A stretch of 64,000 nucleotides of DNA from Mycolicibacter heraklionensis (GTDB lineage: Bacteria > Actinomycetota > Actinomycetes > Mycobacteriales > Mycobacteriaceae), in NCBI RefSeq assembly GCF_019645815.1, contig NZ_CP080997.1, forward strand, positions 1 through 64,000, written 5' to 3'. Positions 39,594 through 47,534 of the stretch are shown here, piece after piece. The notes beneath the pieces are model-generated. The model did no database searches and was not told where the DNA came from. It saw only the letters and a list, made by a program, of their open reading frames with translations. A program made the translations under genes and the position numbers. Positions within the stretch are counted from its first letter, which is position 1. Every line of letters begins with the position of its first letter.

Positions 39594-39742
39594 CGGAAGG
39601 ACCTCCTCGAGAACAGATCGGATAACGTAGATAGAAACGTATACGATCAGATACGACGAACGCAACAGAAGTTGATAAAAACATATATGTAAGTAGTGAA
39701 GGGCCAGGCTGTGTACTATCCGTCCATGGCCGGGGCGCAACA
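39594..39742. promoter_or_regulatory. AT-rich divergent promoter region of whiB5 and XRE gene
   Basis: This 149-bp spacer is much richer in A+T than its surroundings and holds two perfect short palindromes, CGTATACG (39638-39645) and ACATATATGT (39681-39690). Candidate binding sites for the neighbouring XRE protein or WhiB5. Confidence 0.5.
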
Positions 39743-40513
39743 ATGAGCCGCGAAGCGGCGGGCGCGGCCATTCGGGCACTGCGCGAGGCGCGCGACTGGT
39801 CGCTGGCCGACCTCGCCGCAGCCACCGGGGTCAGCATCATGGGATTGAGCTACCTCGAGCGCGGCGCCCGGAAGCCCCATAAAGGCACAGTTCAGAAGGT
39901 TGAGAACGGACTCGGTCTGCCGCCGGGCACCTATTCTCGCCTCCTGGTGGCCGACGATCCCGACGCCGAACTGGCTTCGTTGATCTCGGCGGCCGGGCCG
40001 CAGACTTCGGCTGCGCGTCCCGCGGGAGCCATCGTCGTCGACCGCCACAGTGACACCGAAGTGCTGGAAGGATATGCCGAGGCGCAGCTCGATGCGCTGC
40101 GTTCGGTGATCGCGAGACTGCCGTCGGAAGCCTCAGACGAATACGAGACGTATATTCTTTCCGTGATCACGCAGTGCGTGAAGGCGGAGATGCTTGCTGC
40201 CAGCTCCTGGCGGGTGGCGGTCAACGCGGGCGCCGATCACGCTGCCCGGCTGATGGCGCACCTGCAGGCCCTCGAGGCCACCCGTATCGACCTGCTGCAG
40301 CGGATGCCCGGCAGTCTGACCGCCCGCTTCGATCGGGCCTGCGCGCAGTCGCCGCTGCCCGAACCGGTGATCGCGGCGTTGATCGGCGTCGGGCCCGAGG
40401 AGATGTGGGACATCCGCAACCGAGGTGTGATTCCGCCCGGAGCGCTGGCCCGAGTTCGGGCATTCGCCGACGGATCCATGGACGCAACAGATGGTGGCGA
40501 CGAAGGGGGATAA
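39743..40513 (+). CDS. XRE-family transcriptional regulator (Rv0023-like)
   Basis: The 256-residue protein has an N-terminal Cro/C1 helix-turn-helix (IRALREARDWSLADLAAATG; VSIMGLSYLERGARKPHKGT) followed by a largely helical C-terminal domain. The size and position, next to whiB5 and upstream of a NlpC/P60 gene, match Rv0023. The C-terminal half (about 110-250) has no domain I recognise. It probably regulates its own promoter region and the following secretion-associated genes. The next gene starts 2 bp downstream. Confidence 0.9.
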   Translation: MSREAAGAAIRALREARDWSLADLAAATGVSIMGLSYLERGARKPHKGTVQKVENGLGLPPGTYSRLLVADDPDAELASLISAAGPQTSAARPAGAIVVDRHSDTEVLEGYAEAQLDALRSVIARLPSEASDEYETYILSVITQCVKAEMLAASSWRVAVNAGADHAARLMAHLQALEATRIDLLQRMPGSLTARFDRACAQSPLPEPVIAALIGVGPEEMWDIRNRGVIPPGALARVRAFADGSMDATDGGDEGG

Positions 40514-40515
40514 CA

Positions 40516-41349
40516 GTGAGCAACGGTGAGTTGGAGCTACTGACGCGCGCCAATGAGCTGTTCGCGGGTCATCCACGGCCCGTGTCACTGGAGCCCGGGC
40601 TGGACCGCTATGTCGAGCTGTTGGAGCGCAACGCCAACACCGACACCGGCGCGGGGCATGACCGGTACCGGGCGGCGGTGCTCGCGCAGCGGGATCTGTT
40701 GCTGGCCAACGCACGTACCGATGCGCTCGCCACAACAGCGCTGGCCGCCGTGGTCGCCGACCACGCCCGAGCCCGCCAGCAGACCGACGGCGTCGTCTCC
40801 GCTGCCCGCGCTGACTCGGCAGTTTCCCCAGATACGCCTTTGGCGCACCGGGAGGCAATGCGCCGGCGGGCAGCCCGACTGCGCGCCCAACATGCGCACG
40901 TGGCATCGGCGCGCCACCGGGCGCGGGCCCACCGTGCGGGGTTGCGGCGGCTGCGTTACCGGACGGCGGGGCGCCGGATGACCGGGCTGGATCGGTTGCG
41001 GTTGCCCAACACTCGCGCCGGGATGGCCGTGCGTGCCGCCCTGTCACGGCTCGGCCGACCCTATGTGTGGGGCGCGACCGGCCCCGACCGGTTCGACTGC
41101 TCGGGGCTGACCCAGTGGGCGTACCACCAAGCCGGCGTGCCCCTGTCGCGTACCACCTACACCCAGATCTACGAAGGAATCCCGGTGGCACGCTCCCAGA
41201 TTCGACCCGGCGACCTGGTGTTCCCCAGCACCGGTCATGTTCAGCTGGCAATCGGCGGGAACCGGGTGATCGAAGCCCCGCACGCGGGTGCAACCGTGCA
41301 GATCAGCCCCCTGGGCGCGCAGGTGGCGATCCGGCGTCCGGTGCCGTGA
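40516..41349 (+). CDS. NlpC/P60 peptidoglycan hydrolase (Rv0024-like)
   Basis: The 277-residue product has an N-terminal helical, Arg/Ala-rich region (about 1-150) and a C-terminal NlpC/P60 domain with catalytic Cys in DRFDCSGLTQWAY, His in GHVQLAIGG and the third residue near EAPHAGA. Such domains cleave D-Glu-mDAP bonds. No Sec signal peptide is visible. Given the adjacent ESX-2 locus and the paralogous Rv3896c beside ESX-2 in M. tuberculosis, secretion by a type VII system is a reasonable inference. The GTG start lies 2 bp after the XRE gene; the long in-frame upstream extension overlaps that gene and was rejected. Confidence 0.9.
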   Translation: MSNGELELLTRANELFAGHPRPVSLEPGLDRYVELLERNANTDTGAGHDRYRAAVLAQRDLLLANARTDALATTALAAVVADHARARQQTDGVVSAARADSAVSPDTPLAHREAMRRRAARLRAQHAHVASARHRARAHRAGLRRLRYRTAGRRMTGLDRLRLPNTRAGMAVRAALSRLGRPYVWGATGPDRFDCSGLTQWAYHQAGVPLSRTTYTQIYEGIPVARSQIRPGDLVFPSTGHVQLAIGGNRVIEAPHAGATVQISPLGAQVAIRRPVP

Positions 41350-41472
41350 CCGGGCTGTCCCCAGCGGGTGCTCGGGTGAATTGTCGGCCTCGGTGGGCGC
41401 CGGTACAGTCACCGGCCATGAAGCGGTCAGCTCCCGAGCGTCGGCCCGGCGCAGCGATGTTGGGCTGAGGAG

Positions 41473-42801
41473 ATGACAACCCGCGACGACGTGCTGGATG
41501 CGATCGGCCGCATCGAAAGGGCCGGCGGTGCGGGTGAGGCGACTCGTCTAGCCCAGGCGGCACTGACCCTGCCGTTGCCGCCGTCGGGCTACGACAGCGT
41601 GCTGACCCGCCTGCGCTCGGTTTATCCGGTGCCCGGTGATCAACAGCAGGGCCGGGCGGCGCAAGCGATGAAGCTGGCCGAAACTGCTCTGGCGCAGCAA
41701 CTGTCGAGTGCCGCGGGCTTCGACCGGCAGATCATCGAAGCGCTGCGCCACGCGCACAAGACCACGCTGGAAGGCCGACGACGCCTCGACGAACTCGAGG
41801 CAGAGATTGCCGGCGCCGCAGGGGCCTGGGACCTGGACACCGCCGCGGGTGCGCGCGAATTCCAGCGGTTCTTGATCGGCAAACTGGGGCAGATCATCAA
41901 GGTGGTTGAAGAGACCAACGACGATGACACCTCCAAGCAGGCGCTCGCCAATGCTTTGACGGGGCTGTATGCCGCTGCGCAATCGGATCGCCGCGACCCG
42001 CCGCCCGCCGAGGAGGGCCAGCCCTCGCTGGGCCCGGATCCCGACTCCTACCCGGACGTACTGGTTGATGACGAGCCTGCCGCGGATGCCGCGGATGACA
42101 CGGAGGTGCCGCAGGGGCTGCCGCAGTTGGCGACGCCGATGTTCCCGGGCCTGGGTGCCGACGGGCCGGGCTTCGGAGCGATGCCGGCCGCCATGCCCGC
42201 CGGACTTCCATGGACCGGGCTGACGCCGGGTGCGGGCGGTGACGACTTGCCCGCGGAAGACGATTACCGGCCCGAGGAAGCGGCTACGGCCGACGCGCCC
42301 GATGGTGCGGATGCCGATGGAGCTGACGGCGATACGCCGGCGCAGGACCCGGGGGAGCAGGGTCTGGTCACTGTGCGGCTGCCCGACGGCGAAACCACGA
42401 CTGTGGCCAATCCGCAACTGGGCGCGGCGATGCAGGCCGTCGCCGACGGACAGCCCGTGGTGGAGGCGTTCCGGAGCCAGGGCATCCACGTCCCGCCGCC
42501 CGGAACCCCTGTGGTGGCGGCGGTCGACGTGGCCAGCCTGCGGGCGGGCGACATCGGTGTGTTCACCGACCGACATGCCCTTGCTGTCGGCGGCGGCAAG
42601 GCGCTACTCGACGGGCAGCTGCATCTCGTCGAGAACCTGCGCGGTCCCGGGTTCCTGGGCTGGCAGCATCCGCCGGCCTTGGCACAGGAGCCCGCACCGG
42701 CCTCGGCACAGGAGCCCGCGCCGGTCGCCACCCGCCCGGCGGCGGCGCTCGGCAGCCTCATGAGCTTGAAAAAGCCGGCTCCAACCGGCATCGTCGATTA
42801 G
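41473..42801 (+). CDS. DUF4226-type ESX-associated protein (Rv0026-like)
   Basis: The 442-residue protein has a helical N-terminal region, including LDELEAEIAGAAGAWDLDTA and REFQRFLIGKLGQIIKVVEE, that matches the DUF4226-type sequence at 63660-64000. A long acidic Pro/Ala/Asp-rich linker (about 175-295) follows, then a small beta-rich domain (LVTVRLPDGETTTVANPQLG; VDVASLRAGDIGVFTDRHAL) near 300-390. Close to the end is a 21-bp duplication giving AQEPAPASAQEPAPVA. It fits Rv0026 by size and place; paralogues (Rv3899c) neighbour ESX-2 in M. tuberculosis. The role is unknown, presumably in secretion or as an ESX substrate. No signal peptide is visible. Confidence 0.85.
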   Translation: MTTRDDVLDAIGRIERAGGAGEATRLAQAALTLPLPPSGYDSVLTRLRSVYPVPGDQQQGRAAQAMKLAETALAQQLSSAAGFDRQIIEALRHAHKTTLEGRRRLDELEAEIAGAAGAWDLDTAAGAREFQRFLIGKLGQIIKVVEETNDDDTSKQALANALTGLYAAAQSDRRDPPPAEEGQPSLGPDPDSYPDVLVDDEPAADAADDTEVPQGLPQLATPMFPGLGADGPGFGAMPAAMPAGLPWTGLTPGAGGDDLPAEDDYRPEEAATADAPDGADADGADGDTPAQDPGEQGLVTVRLPDGETTTVANPQLGAAMQAVADGQPVVEAFRSQGIHVPPPGTPVVAAVDVASLRAGDIGVFTDRHALAVGGGKALLDGQLHLVENLRGPGFLGWQHPPALAQEPAPASAQEPAPVATRPAAALGSLMSLKKPAPTGIVD

Positions 42802-42816
42802 CCAGGAAGGTGGGAC

Positions 42817-43134
42817 ATGCCCGAGAAGATCCACGTCAATCAGGACGTTCTGACCAACGCGGCCGGGAACCATCAAGAGACGTCGGACTACCTGTCCACC
42901 GTTGCGGCCTCACACGAGGGAATCCAGGCGACCCTGAACTCGCTCGGCCCGATCTACGGCGACTTTCGCCAGGCGGCGGGTTCGTTGCTGGACGCACGCA
43001 AGGACTGCTACGACGACCAGTCCAGCGAACATTCGACAGTGTCAGAAAATCTGCACCGCGCGGTGGCAATGTGGAACAAGAATGAAGACGATGCCGCCAG
43101 CGCCTTCGGGCACCTCACCGACGGGCGCCGATGA
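42817..43134 (+). CDS. EspC-like small ESX-associated protein (Rv0027-like)
   Basis: A 105-residue, probably helical-hairpin protein: EKIHVNQDVLTNAAGNHQET at the N-terminus, then two amphipathic helices and LHRAVAMWNKNEDDAASAFG near the end. This is the size and layout of the EspC/WXG-like type VII substrates. There is no WXG in the loop, but an NSLGPIYGDF turn is in the corresponding place. It sits between the DUF4226-type gene and a DUF2694-type gene exactly as Rv0027 does, and overlaps the latter by 4 bp (ATGA). Secretion is inferred, not shown. Confidence 0.85.
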   Translation: MPEKIHVNQDVLTNAAGNHQETSDYLSTVAASHEGIQATLNSLGPIYGDFRQAAGSLLDARKDCYDDQSSEHSTVSENLHRAVAMWNKNEDDAASAFGHLTDGRR

Positions 43135-43445
43135 CTGAGCCGAACCCGGCATTCGACACGCTCCACCCGAGTGGCGATGTGCTGTTCCGGTCTTGTCGCG
43201 GCGGCTATCTGCACAGTGTGGTGCTGACCGAGGCGGTGATGGACACGGACGCGCACCGGCTGGCAGAGGCCATTGTCCTGACCGCGGATGTCTCATTTCT
43301 CAAGGCGGCGTTAGAGATCCGAGGTGAGATCGTCACGACCGGGCACGCACCGTCGGCTGCGGTGCCCACCGCTGACGATCTACGGGTCGCTACTGAGCGG
43401 CTTCTGGCCCACCAACTGCACCCCCGGGCGAACCCCGGCCGCTAA
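43131..43445 (+). CDS. DUF2694-type protein (Rv0028-like)
   Basis: A 104-residue protein with a beta-rich N-terminal half (FDTLHPSGDVLFRSCRGGYL; HSVVLTEAVMDTDAHRLAEA) and a helical end. Proteins of this type accompany the EspC-like gene in ESX-related clusters, as Rv0028 does with Rv0027. It starts in a 4-bp overlap with that gene. Its function is unknown; a small chaperone or partner for the EspC-like protein would fit the coupling, but this is only inference. Confidence 0.83.
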   Translation: MTEPNPAFDTLHPSGDVLFRSCRGGYLHSVVLTEAVMDTDAHRLAEAIVLTADVSFLKAALEIRGEIVTTGHAPSAAVPTADDLRVATERLLAHQLHPRANPGR

Positions 43446-43711
43446 AGCACCCATCTTCCAGCGGCGTCAGCATCGGGCGCGATGTCTGGCGGAGGATCAA
43501 CCACCATGTCGCCAAACAGCTTTCGGGCCCGCTCCAGCAAGGCGAGTACCTCGCTCAACTGCGCTGCACACCCCGTCCCCGGGGACCCGACATCAGCCAC
43601 GATCTGCACGCTACCGACCGGCCCAAGGGCTGACAATTCACCGCGCACAGTGGCTGTGGACGGTCGCCCGAATACCGTGGGCGGCGCAGCCCGGTGAGGG
43701 CGAATTCGGAC
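43442..43711 (-). CDS. Possible small antisense-oriented gene
   Basis: The 300-bp gap between the DUF2694-type gene and the proline-rich protein gene holds an 89-codon minus-strand frame (GTG at 43711). Its translation is not low-complexity and looks protein-like (VGSVQIVADVGSPGTGCAAQ; LSEVLALLERARKLFGDMVV). It would be an opposite-strand gene inside an otherwise plus-strand cluster, overlapping the end of the upstream gene by 4 bp. I do not recognise it, and no strong ribosome binding site is evident. Confidence 0.3.
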   Translation of the reverse strand, partial: VRIRPHRAAPPTVFGRPSTATVRGELSALGPVGSVQIVADVGSPGTGCAAQLSEVLALLERARKLFGDMVVDPPPDIAPDADAAGRWVL

Positions 43712-43745
43712 GAGAGCGCCGGGACGGCAACGGTACGCTTGCGCG

Positions 43746-45242
43746 GTGGCACTCTTCGGTCGGCGGTCGGCGCGCCAGCGTCTCCGGAACGCGGCCCGGG
43801 AATCGCTGACGATCCCGGCCTTCAGCGCTCCGGTCGACTGTAGTTCCTGGGTGCTCGGCGGCCTGTGGCCCGCCGAGCTGGCGACGATCACCCCCGAGAC
43901 GGCCCCGCTTGCCGACTATCTCAACGCTGATCTGCAACGAATCGCGCATTCGGCAAACGAGAAGCTGCACGCCATCAGTCGATCAGACCTGGCCGGTCCG
44001 GCGCGTCAGGCTGCGGAGACCCGGGTCATCAACGTTGCCAGGGCTTTCGCCGTCCTCCGGGTGGAGTCGACGGTGCGCCAACTCCACAAGGAGGCCCTGG
44101 AGTTCGGCAGGGAGTACATCAGCCTCAGCGCGGCTCCGGCTTCGGCCCCGGCTCCGGTGTTCCCGACCGCCGAGGTCCCGGCCGAACCCGTCGCCGCGCC
44201 TCGCCCGGCCGATCCGCCCGAGCAGCCCTCCGAGGTACCTGCCCAGCGGGCTCGTCATCGGCTACCGGAAACCGTCACCGCCGCTGCGCCCGAGGTGGCG
44301 CCACTCGATCCGCCACCGGTGGCTGCGCCGCCGGCCGCCGTGCCGCCGCCTGCTCCCGTGCCGGCGCCGGCACCGGAGGTCGTCGATGTCCCCGCGATCC
44401 CGGAGGTGCTGGAACCGGAGCGCCCCGCAGAACCGGTCGTCGTCCCGCCGGCCGAGCCAATCGTCCTCCCGCCTGCCGAGCCAATCGTCCTCCCGCCGGC
44501 CGAACCGGTCGTCCTCCTGCCCGCCGAACCGGCCCCCGCAGCCCCGGAACCTCCCGCGGCGGCCCAGCCCGAACCCGTCCCGCCGCCTCCCGTCGCGCCG
44601 ACGGTCGCCGAATCCGACGAACGGCGACTCCAGCGTCTGCTGGCCTTCGTGGCCCGTCAGGAACCCGGGCTGCGCTGGGCGATCGGCATCTTTGCCGATG
44701 GCACCACCCGACTGGTGACCGATATCGCCAACGGATGGATCCCGTCCGGGATCGAGCTGCCGGAGGGGGTGCAGCTGCTGGAGCCGGGCCGCCGGAACGG
44801 AACCGCCACCGAGATGCTGGGCGACCCGACGGAGTCGGCCACCTACAGCCCCGGCGACCGGCTCGGCTGGGCGAGTGATTTCGCGGTGACCGAGACCTCG
44901 GTCCAGCCCCGCGAGCTGGCGCCCATCGACGATCTCGGCTGGCGGCTCAGCGAGACCACCCACTGGCGGGAAGGACTGCCGCGGATGGCCAACACCCTGG
45001 TGAAGGCGGGCGCCGCCGGTACCGGGGTGGTCGACGCCGAAATCGACTTACTGCGTGTGCATCTGGACACCATGCGTTACCAGCTGTTGGCGCAGTATCC
45101 CGACTCCGACACCGCCTTGGTGCTGAACTGCATGCTGTTGGCCGCCACCGAAGGCATCGCGACCGGCGACATGGTCTCGGCCAACTACCACTACAGCTGG
45201 TTTCGGACGCTCAGCGCACCGCCCGCCAGCCAGTGGGATTAG
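43746..45242 (+). CDS. Proline-rich ESX-associated protein (Rv0029-like)
   Basis: The 498-residue product begins ALFGRRSARQRLRNAARESL and has three parts: an N-terminal helical domain (about 20-130), a Pro/Ala/Glu/Val-rich linker (about 135-285) with five tandem PAEPxVxx octapeptides, and a C-terminal globular domain (LLAFVARQEPGLRWAIGIFA to the end), resembling the DUF5631/DUF5632-type proteins such as Rv0029. No membrane helix is visible. It is longer than Rv0029 because of the linker. The genes around it point to type VII secretion. The GTG start is the first that precedes the conserved N-terminus. Confidence 0.85.
   Translation: MALFGRRSARQRLRNAARESLTIPAFSAPVDCSSWVLGGLWPAELATITPETAPLADYLNADLQRIAHSANEKLHAISRSDLAGPARQAAETRVINVARAFAVLRVESTVRQLHKEALEFGREYISLSAAPASAPAPVFPTAEVPAEPVAAPRPADPPEQPSEVPAQRARHRLPETVTAAAPEVAPLDPPPVAAPPAAVPPPAPVPAPAPEVVDVPAIPEVLEPERPAEPVVVPPAEPIVLPPAEPIVLPPAEPVVLLPAEPAPAAPEPPAAAQPEPVPPPPVAPTVAESDERRLQRLLAFVARQEPGLRWAIGIFADGTTRLVTDIANGWIPSGIELPEGVQLLEPGRRNGTATEMLGDPTESATYSPGDRLGWASDFAVTETSVQPRELAPIDDLGWRLSETTHWREGLPRMANTLVKAGAAGTGVVDAEIDLLRVHLDTMRYQLLAQYPDSDTALVLNCMLLAATEGIATGDMVSANYHYSWFRTLSAPPASQWD
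44424..44531 (+). repeat. 24-bp tandem repeat encoding PAEPxVxP
   Basis: Four full 24-bp units begin at 44424, 44448, 44472 and 44496, and a partial fifth at 44520. The second and third units differ at one base. They encode PAEPVVVP, PAEPIVLP, PAEPIVLP, PAEPVVLL, PAEP. Confidence 0.85.
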
Positions 45243-45301
45243 CAGACTTTACGGGTGTCGATGAATTGACGCTGTTCATACCGGCTGGACATACTTAGCC
45301 A

Positions 45302-45619
45302 ATGTCGGGGGCGGAGAGCCGCGCGGAACTCAGCGACAAGGACCTCGTTGAGTCCGTTTTGCGGGATCTGCGTGAGGCGGCCGAGAAATGGGAAGCGCTG
45401 GTCGCCGAGGCCGAGAACACCACCTACAGCGTCGATCTCGGCGACATCCGTGCCGTGGCCAACTCCGACGGCCGGCTGCTCGAGCTGACGCTGCACCCGT
45501 GTGTGGTCAGCGATTACACCCACAGCGAACTGGCGGATCGGCTCAATCTCGTCTTCACCGCACTGCGTGAGGAAGCTCAGGCCGATTTCGAGGCGCGGTA
45601 CGGCGCCAGCCCGGTCTGA
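45302..45619 (+). CDS. YbaB/EbfC-like small protein (Rv0030-like)
   Basis: The 105-residue protein has a helical N-terminus (ELSDKDLVESVLRDLREAAE), two beta strands around TYSVDLGDIRAVANSDGRLL and ELTLHPCVV, and a C-terminal helix (SELADRLNLVFTALREEAQA), which is the YbaB/EbfC fold pattern. YbaB-like proteins (for example EspL) recur in ESX loci. It is the last plus-strand gene before ESX-2 and converges on eccA2 with a 12-bp gap. DNA binding is possible by fold but not demonstrated. Confidence 0.75.
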   Translation: MSGAESRAELSDKDLVESVLRDLREAAEKWEALVAEAENTTYSVDLGDIRAVANSDGRLLELTLHPCVVSDYTHSELADRLNLVFTALREEAQADFEARYGASPV

Positions 45620-45631
45620 CAGCGGCCCGGT

Positions 45632-47473
45632 CTACCAGTTCAGGGCGGCCATCTCGCGTTTGGTGTCGCACACGGCGCGCACAGCCGAGTCGATGTCGGC
45701 GGCGGTGATGGTCTTCAGGTCGTCGATCGTCACCGGCTGCCCGGCACGCTTTTGGGCGGCCACCCGCGTATCGCGGGCCAGTTCGGCCTCCTCGATCACG
45801 TTGCGGGCGAACCGGCCGTTGTGCATGACGTTGATGCCGTGCTCTCCGCGCGGGCTGACGTAGCCACGGATCGTGGTCACCATCTCCAGGAACCGTTGGC
45901 GTGCTTCGGCATTCAGTTCGGTCGCGCGACTGGATCCGTAACGCTCACCGATCTCGACGATCTCCTCGGGCGAGTACGACTCGAACCGGATCTTGCGGTT
46001 GAACCGGCTGGCCAGACCGGGGTTTACGGTCAGAAACTCGTCGACCTGGTCTTCGTAGCCGGCCGCGATGAAACAGAAGTCGAAGCGATGCTTCTCCAGC
46101 GCGATCAGCAGCTGGTTGACGGCCTCCATGCCGATCATGTCCGGCGTCCCGTCCTGGTGGCGCTCCACCAGCGAATAGAACTCGTCCATGAAAAGAATTC
46201 CACCCAAAGCCTTTTCGATGAGCTCGTTGGTCTTGGGCCCAGACGATCCGATGTGCTCGCCGCAGAAGTCGGAGCGGCGCACCTCGATGATCTCCGGGTT
46301 GCGCACGATCCCCATGCCGGCGTAAATCTTGCCCAGCGCCTCGGCCGTGGTGGTTTTGCCGGTGCCGGGCGGGCCCACCAGCAGCATGTGGTTGGTCTGG
46401 CCCTCCACGGGCAGGCCGTGTTCGAGCCGCATGGCACGGATTTCGAGCTGGTCCTCCAAGGCCTTGACCGCGCGTTTGACCTCCGCCAGGCCGACCTGCT
46501 TCTCCAGCTCGGCGCGACCCTGCTCCAGCAGCTCAGCACGGCGGTCCAGCGCGTTGTCCTCATCGAGTTCCGCGCGGCTCTTCGCCGAGCCGGCGTCCCA
46601 GCGGTCGCTGCGGCTGTCGATGATCTGTTCCTCGGTAACCACCAGGCGCAGGTTCGGTTCGGCCAGCGCGGCCTTGGCCGGTTCGGTCAGCACACCGTTG
46701 ATGGCCGCCTTGGACAACCAGACCTGGGCCTTGTCCTCCTCGCCGAGCTGGCGGTGCACCATGCCACGCAGGTAGGCGAGATCCGCAGCCAGCAAGGGGA
46801 TCTCGCTCGGGTTGATCGACGCGGTCAGCACACCGGCCGGGAATCGCTCCGAGGAGCGGGTCTGCCCGCTGATGTCGACGCGGTCCAGCCAGTCCAGCGC
46901 CACCCGGCCCTGGCCCAGATGTGCGGCCGCATAGCCGGCCAGGGCGCACACCGACGCGGTGACCGCCGGCATGACGATCGCCCGCTCGGGCAGTTCCTCG
47001 GCCGCTATGGTCAGCAGGTCCGGCCACCGCTGCGTGACGAACATCAGGTAGGCGCGGCCGAGCTGGTGCCACTGATGGTTGATCCAACTGTCCAGCAGGG
47101 ATTTGTCGGCCAGCAGGGCGTCGGCACGCTCGTATTCACCGGCCACGGTGAGCGCCGACGCCAGCGCCAAACCCACGTGCGAGGCGTCGGTCACCGTGAT
47201 CGACAGGTACGGTCCGAGCGGAATCTGGGCGGCCAGGTGCCGGCCCAGTCGGGTGGTCTCTTTGTGCAGCCAGTCGCTGTTGGCATACAGACGCTTGAGG
47301 GTGTCCAGCTCGGTGTCACCGCAGGCGATGCGGCCCAGCCAGGCATCGGCCATCGAGGGATCGGCCTCGGTTGCCGCGACGAAGTCGGCCAACGCTTCGG
47401 GGGAGCCGTAGCGCCCGTCCATGCTCACCATGGCCCGGTCGAAGTGTCGACGGGCCGCCAGCAAGTCACTCAA
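45632..47473 (-). CDS. eccA2: ESX-2 cytosolic AAA+ ATPase EccA2
   Basis: EccA proteins are cytosolic CbxX/CfqX-type AAA+ ATPases proposed to act on EspG-bound PE/PPE substrates. The product has an N-terminal TPR-like domain (about 1-275) and a C-terminal AAA+ domain with Walker A GPPGTGKTT (about 369), Walker B GGILFMDEFYS (about 429) and an RFNRKIRF sensor region. It closely follows EccA2 (Rv3884c), starting SDLLAARRHFDRAM and ending CDTKREMAALNW. The TTG at 47473 is my preferred start (613 aa, AGAGGA upstream); longer in-frame starts overlap eccE2 and add Arg-rich residues that look non-coding. It is the last gene of the ESX-2 unit. Confidence 0.93.
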   Translation of the reverse strand: MSDLLAARRHFDRAMVSMDGRYGSPEALADFVAATEADPSMADAWLGRIACGDTELDTLKRLYANSDWLHKETTRLGRHLAAQIPLGPYLSITVTDASHVGLALASALTVAGEYERADALLADKSLLDSWINHQWHQLGRAYLMFVTQRWPDLLTIAAEELPERAIVMPAVTASVCALAGYAAAHLGQGRVALDWLDRVDISGQTRSSERFPAGVLTASINPSEIPLLAADLAYLRGMVHRQLGEEDKAQVWLSKAAINGVLTEPAKAALAEPNLRLVVTEEQIIDSRSDRWDAGSAKSRAELDEDNALDRRAELLEQGRAELEKQVGLAEVKRAVKALEDQLEIRAMRLEHGLPVEGQTNHMLLVGPPGTGKTTTAEALGKIYAGMGIVRNPEIIEVRRSDFCGEHIGSSGPKTNELIEKALGGILFMDEFYSLVERHQDGTPDMIGMEAVNQLLIALEKHRFDFCFIAAGYEDQVDEFLTVNPGLASRFNRKIRFESYSPEEIVEIGERYGSSRATELNAEARQRFLEMVTTIRGYVSPRGEHGINVMHNGRFARNVIEEAELARDTRVAAQKRAGQPVTIDDLKTITAADIDSAVRAVCDTKREMAALNW

Positions 47474-47534
47474 TGTCTGTCGTCCTCTGTCGCGCGTCCA
47501 GGTTCTCTTCGCTGACGACCGATGCGGTGCGGTG

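Noticed and set aside
45752..47515. Long plus-strand open frame opposite eccA2
   Set aside because: The minus strand has complete EccA2 motifs; the plus translation has none.
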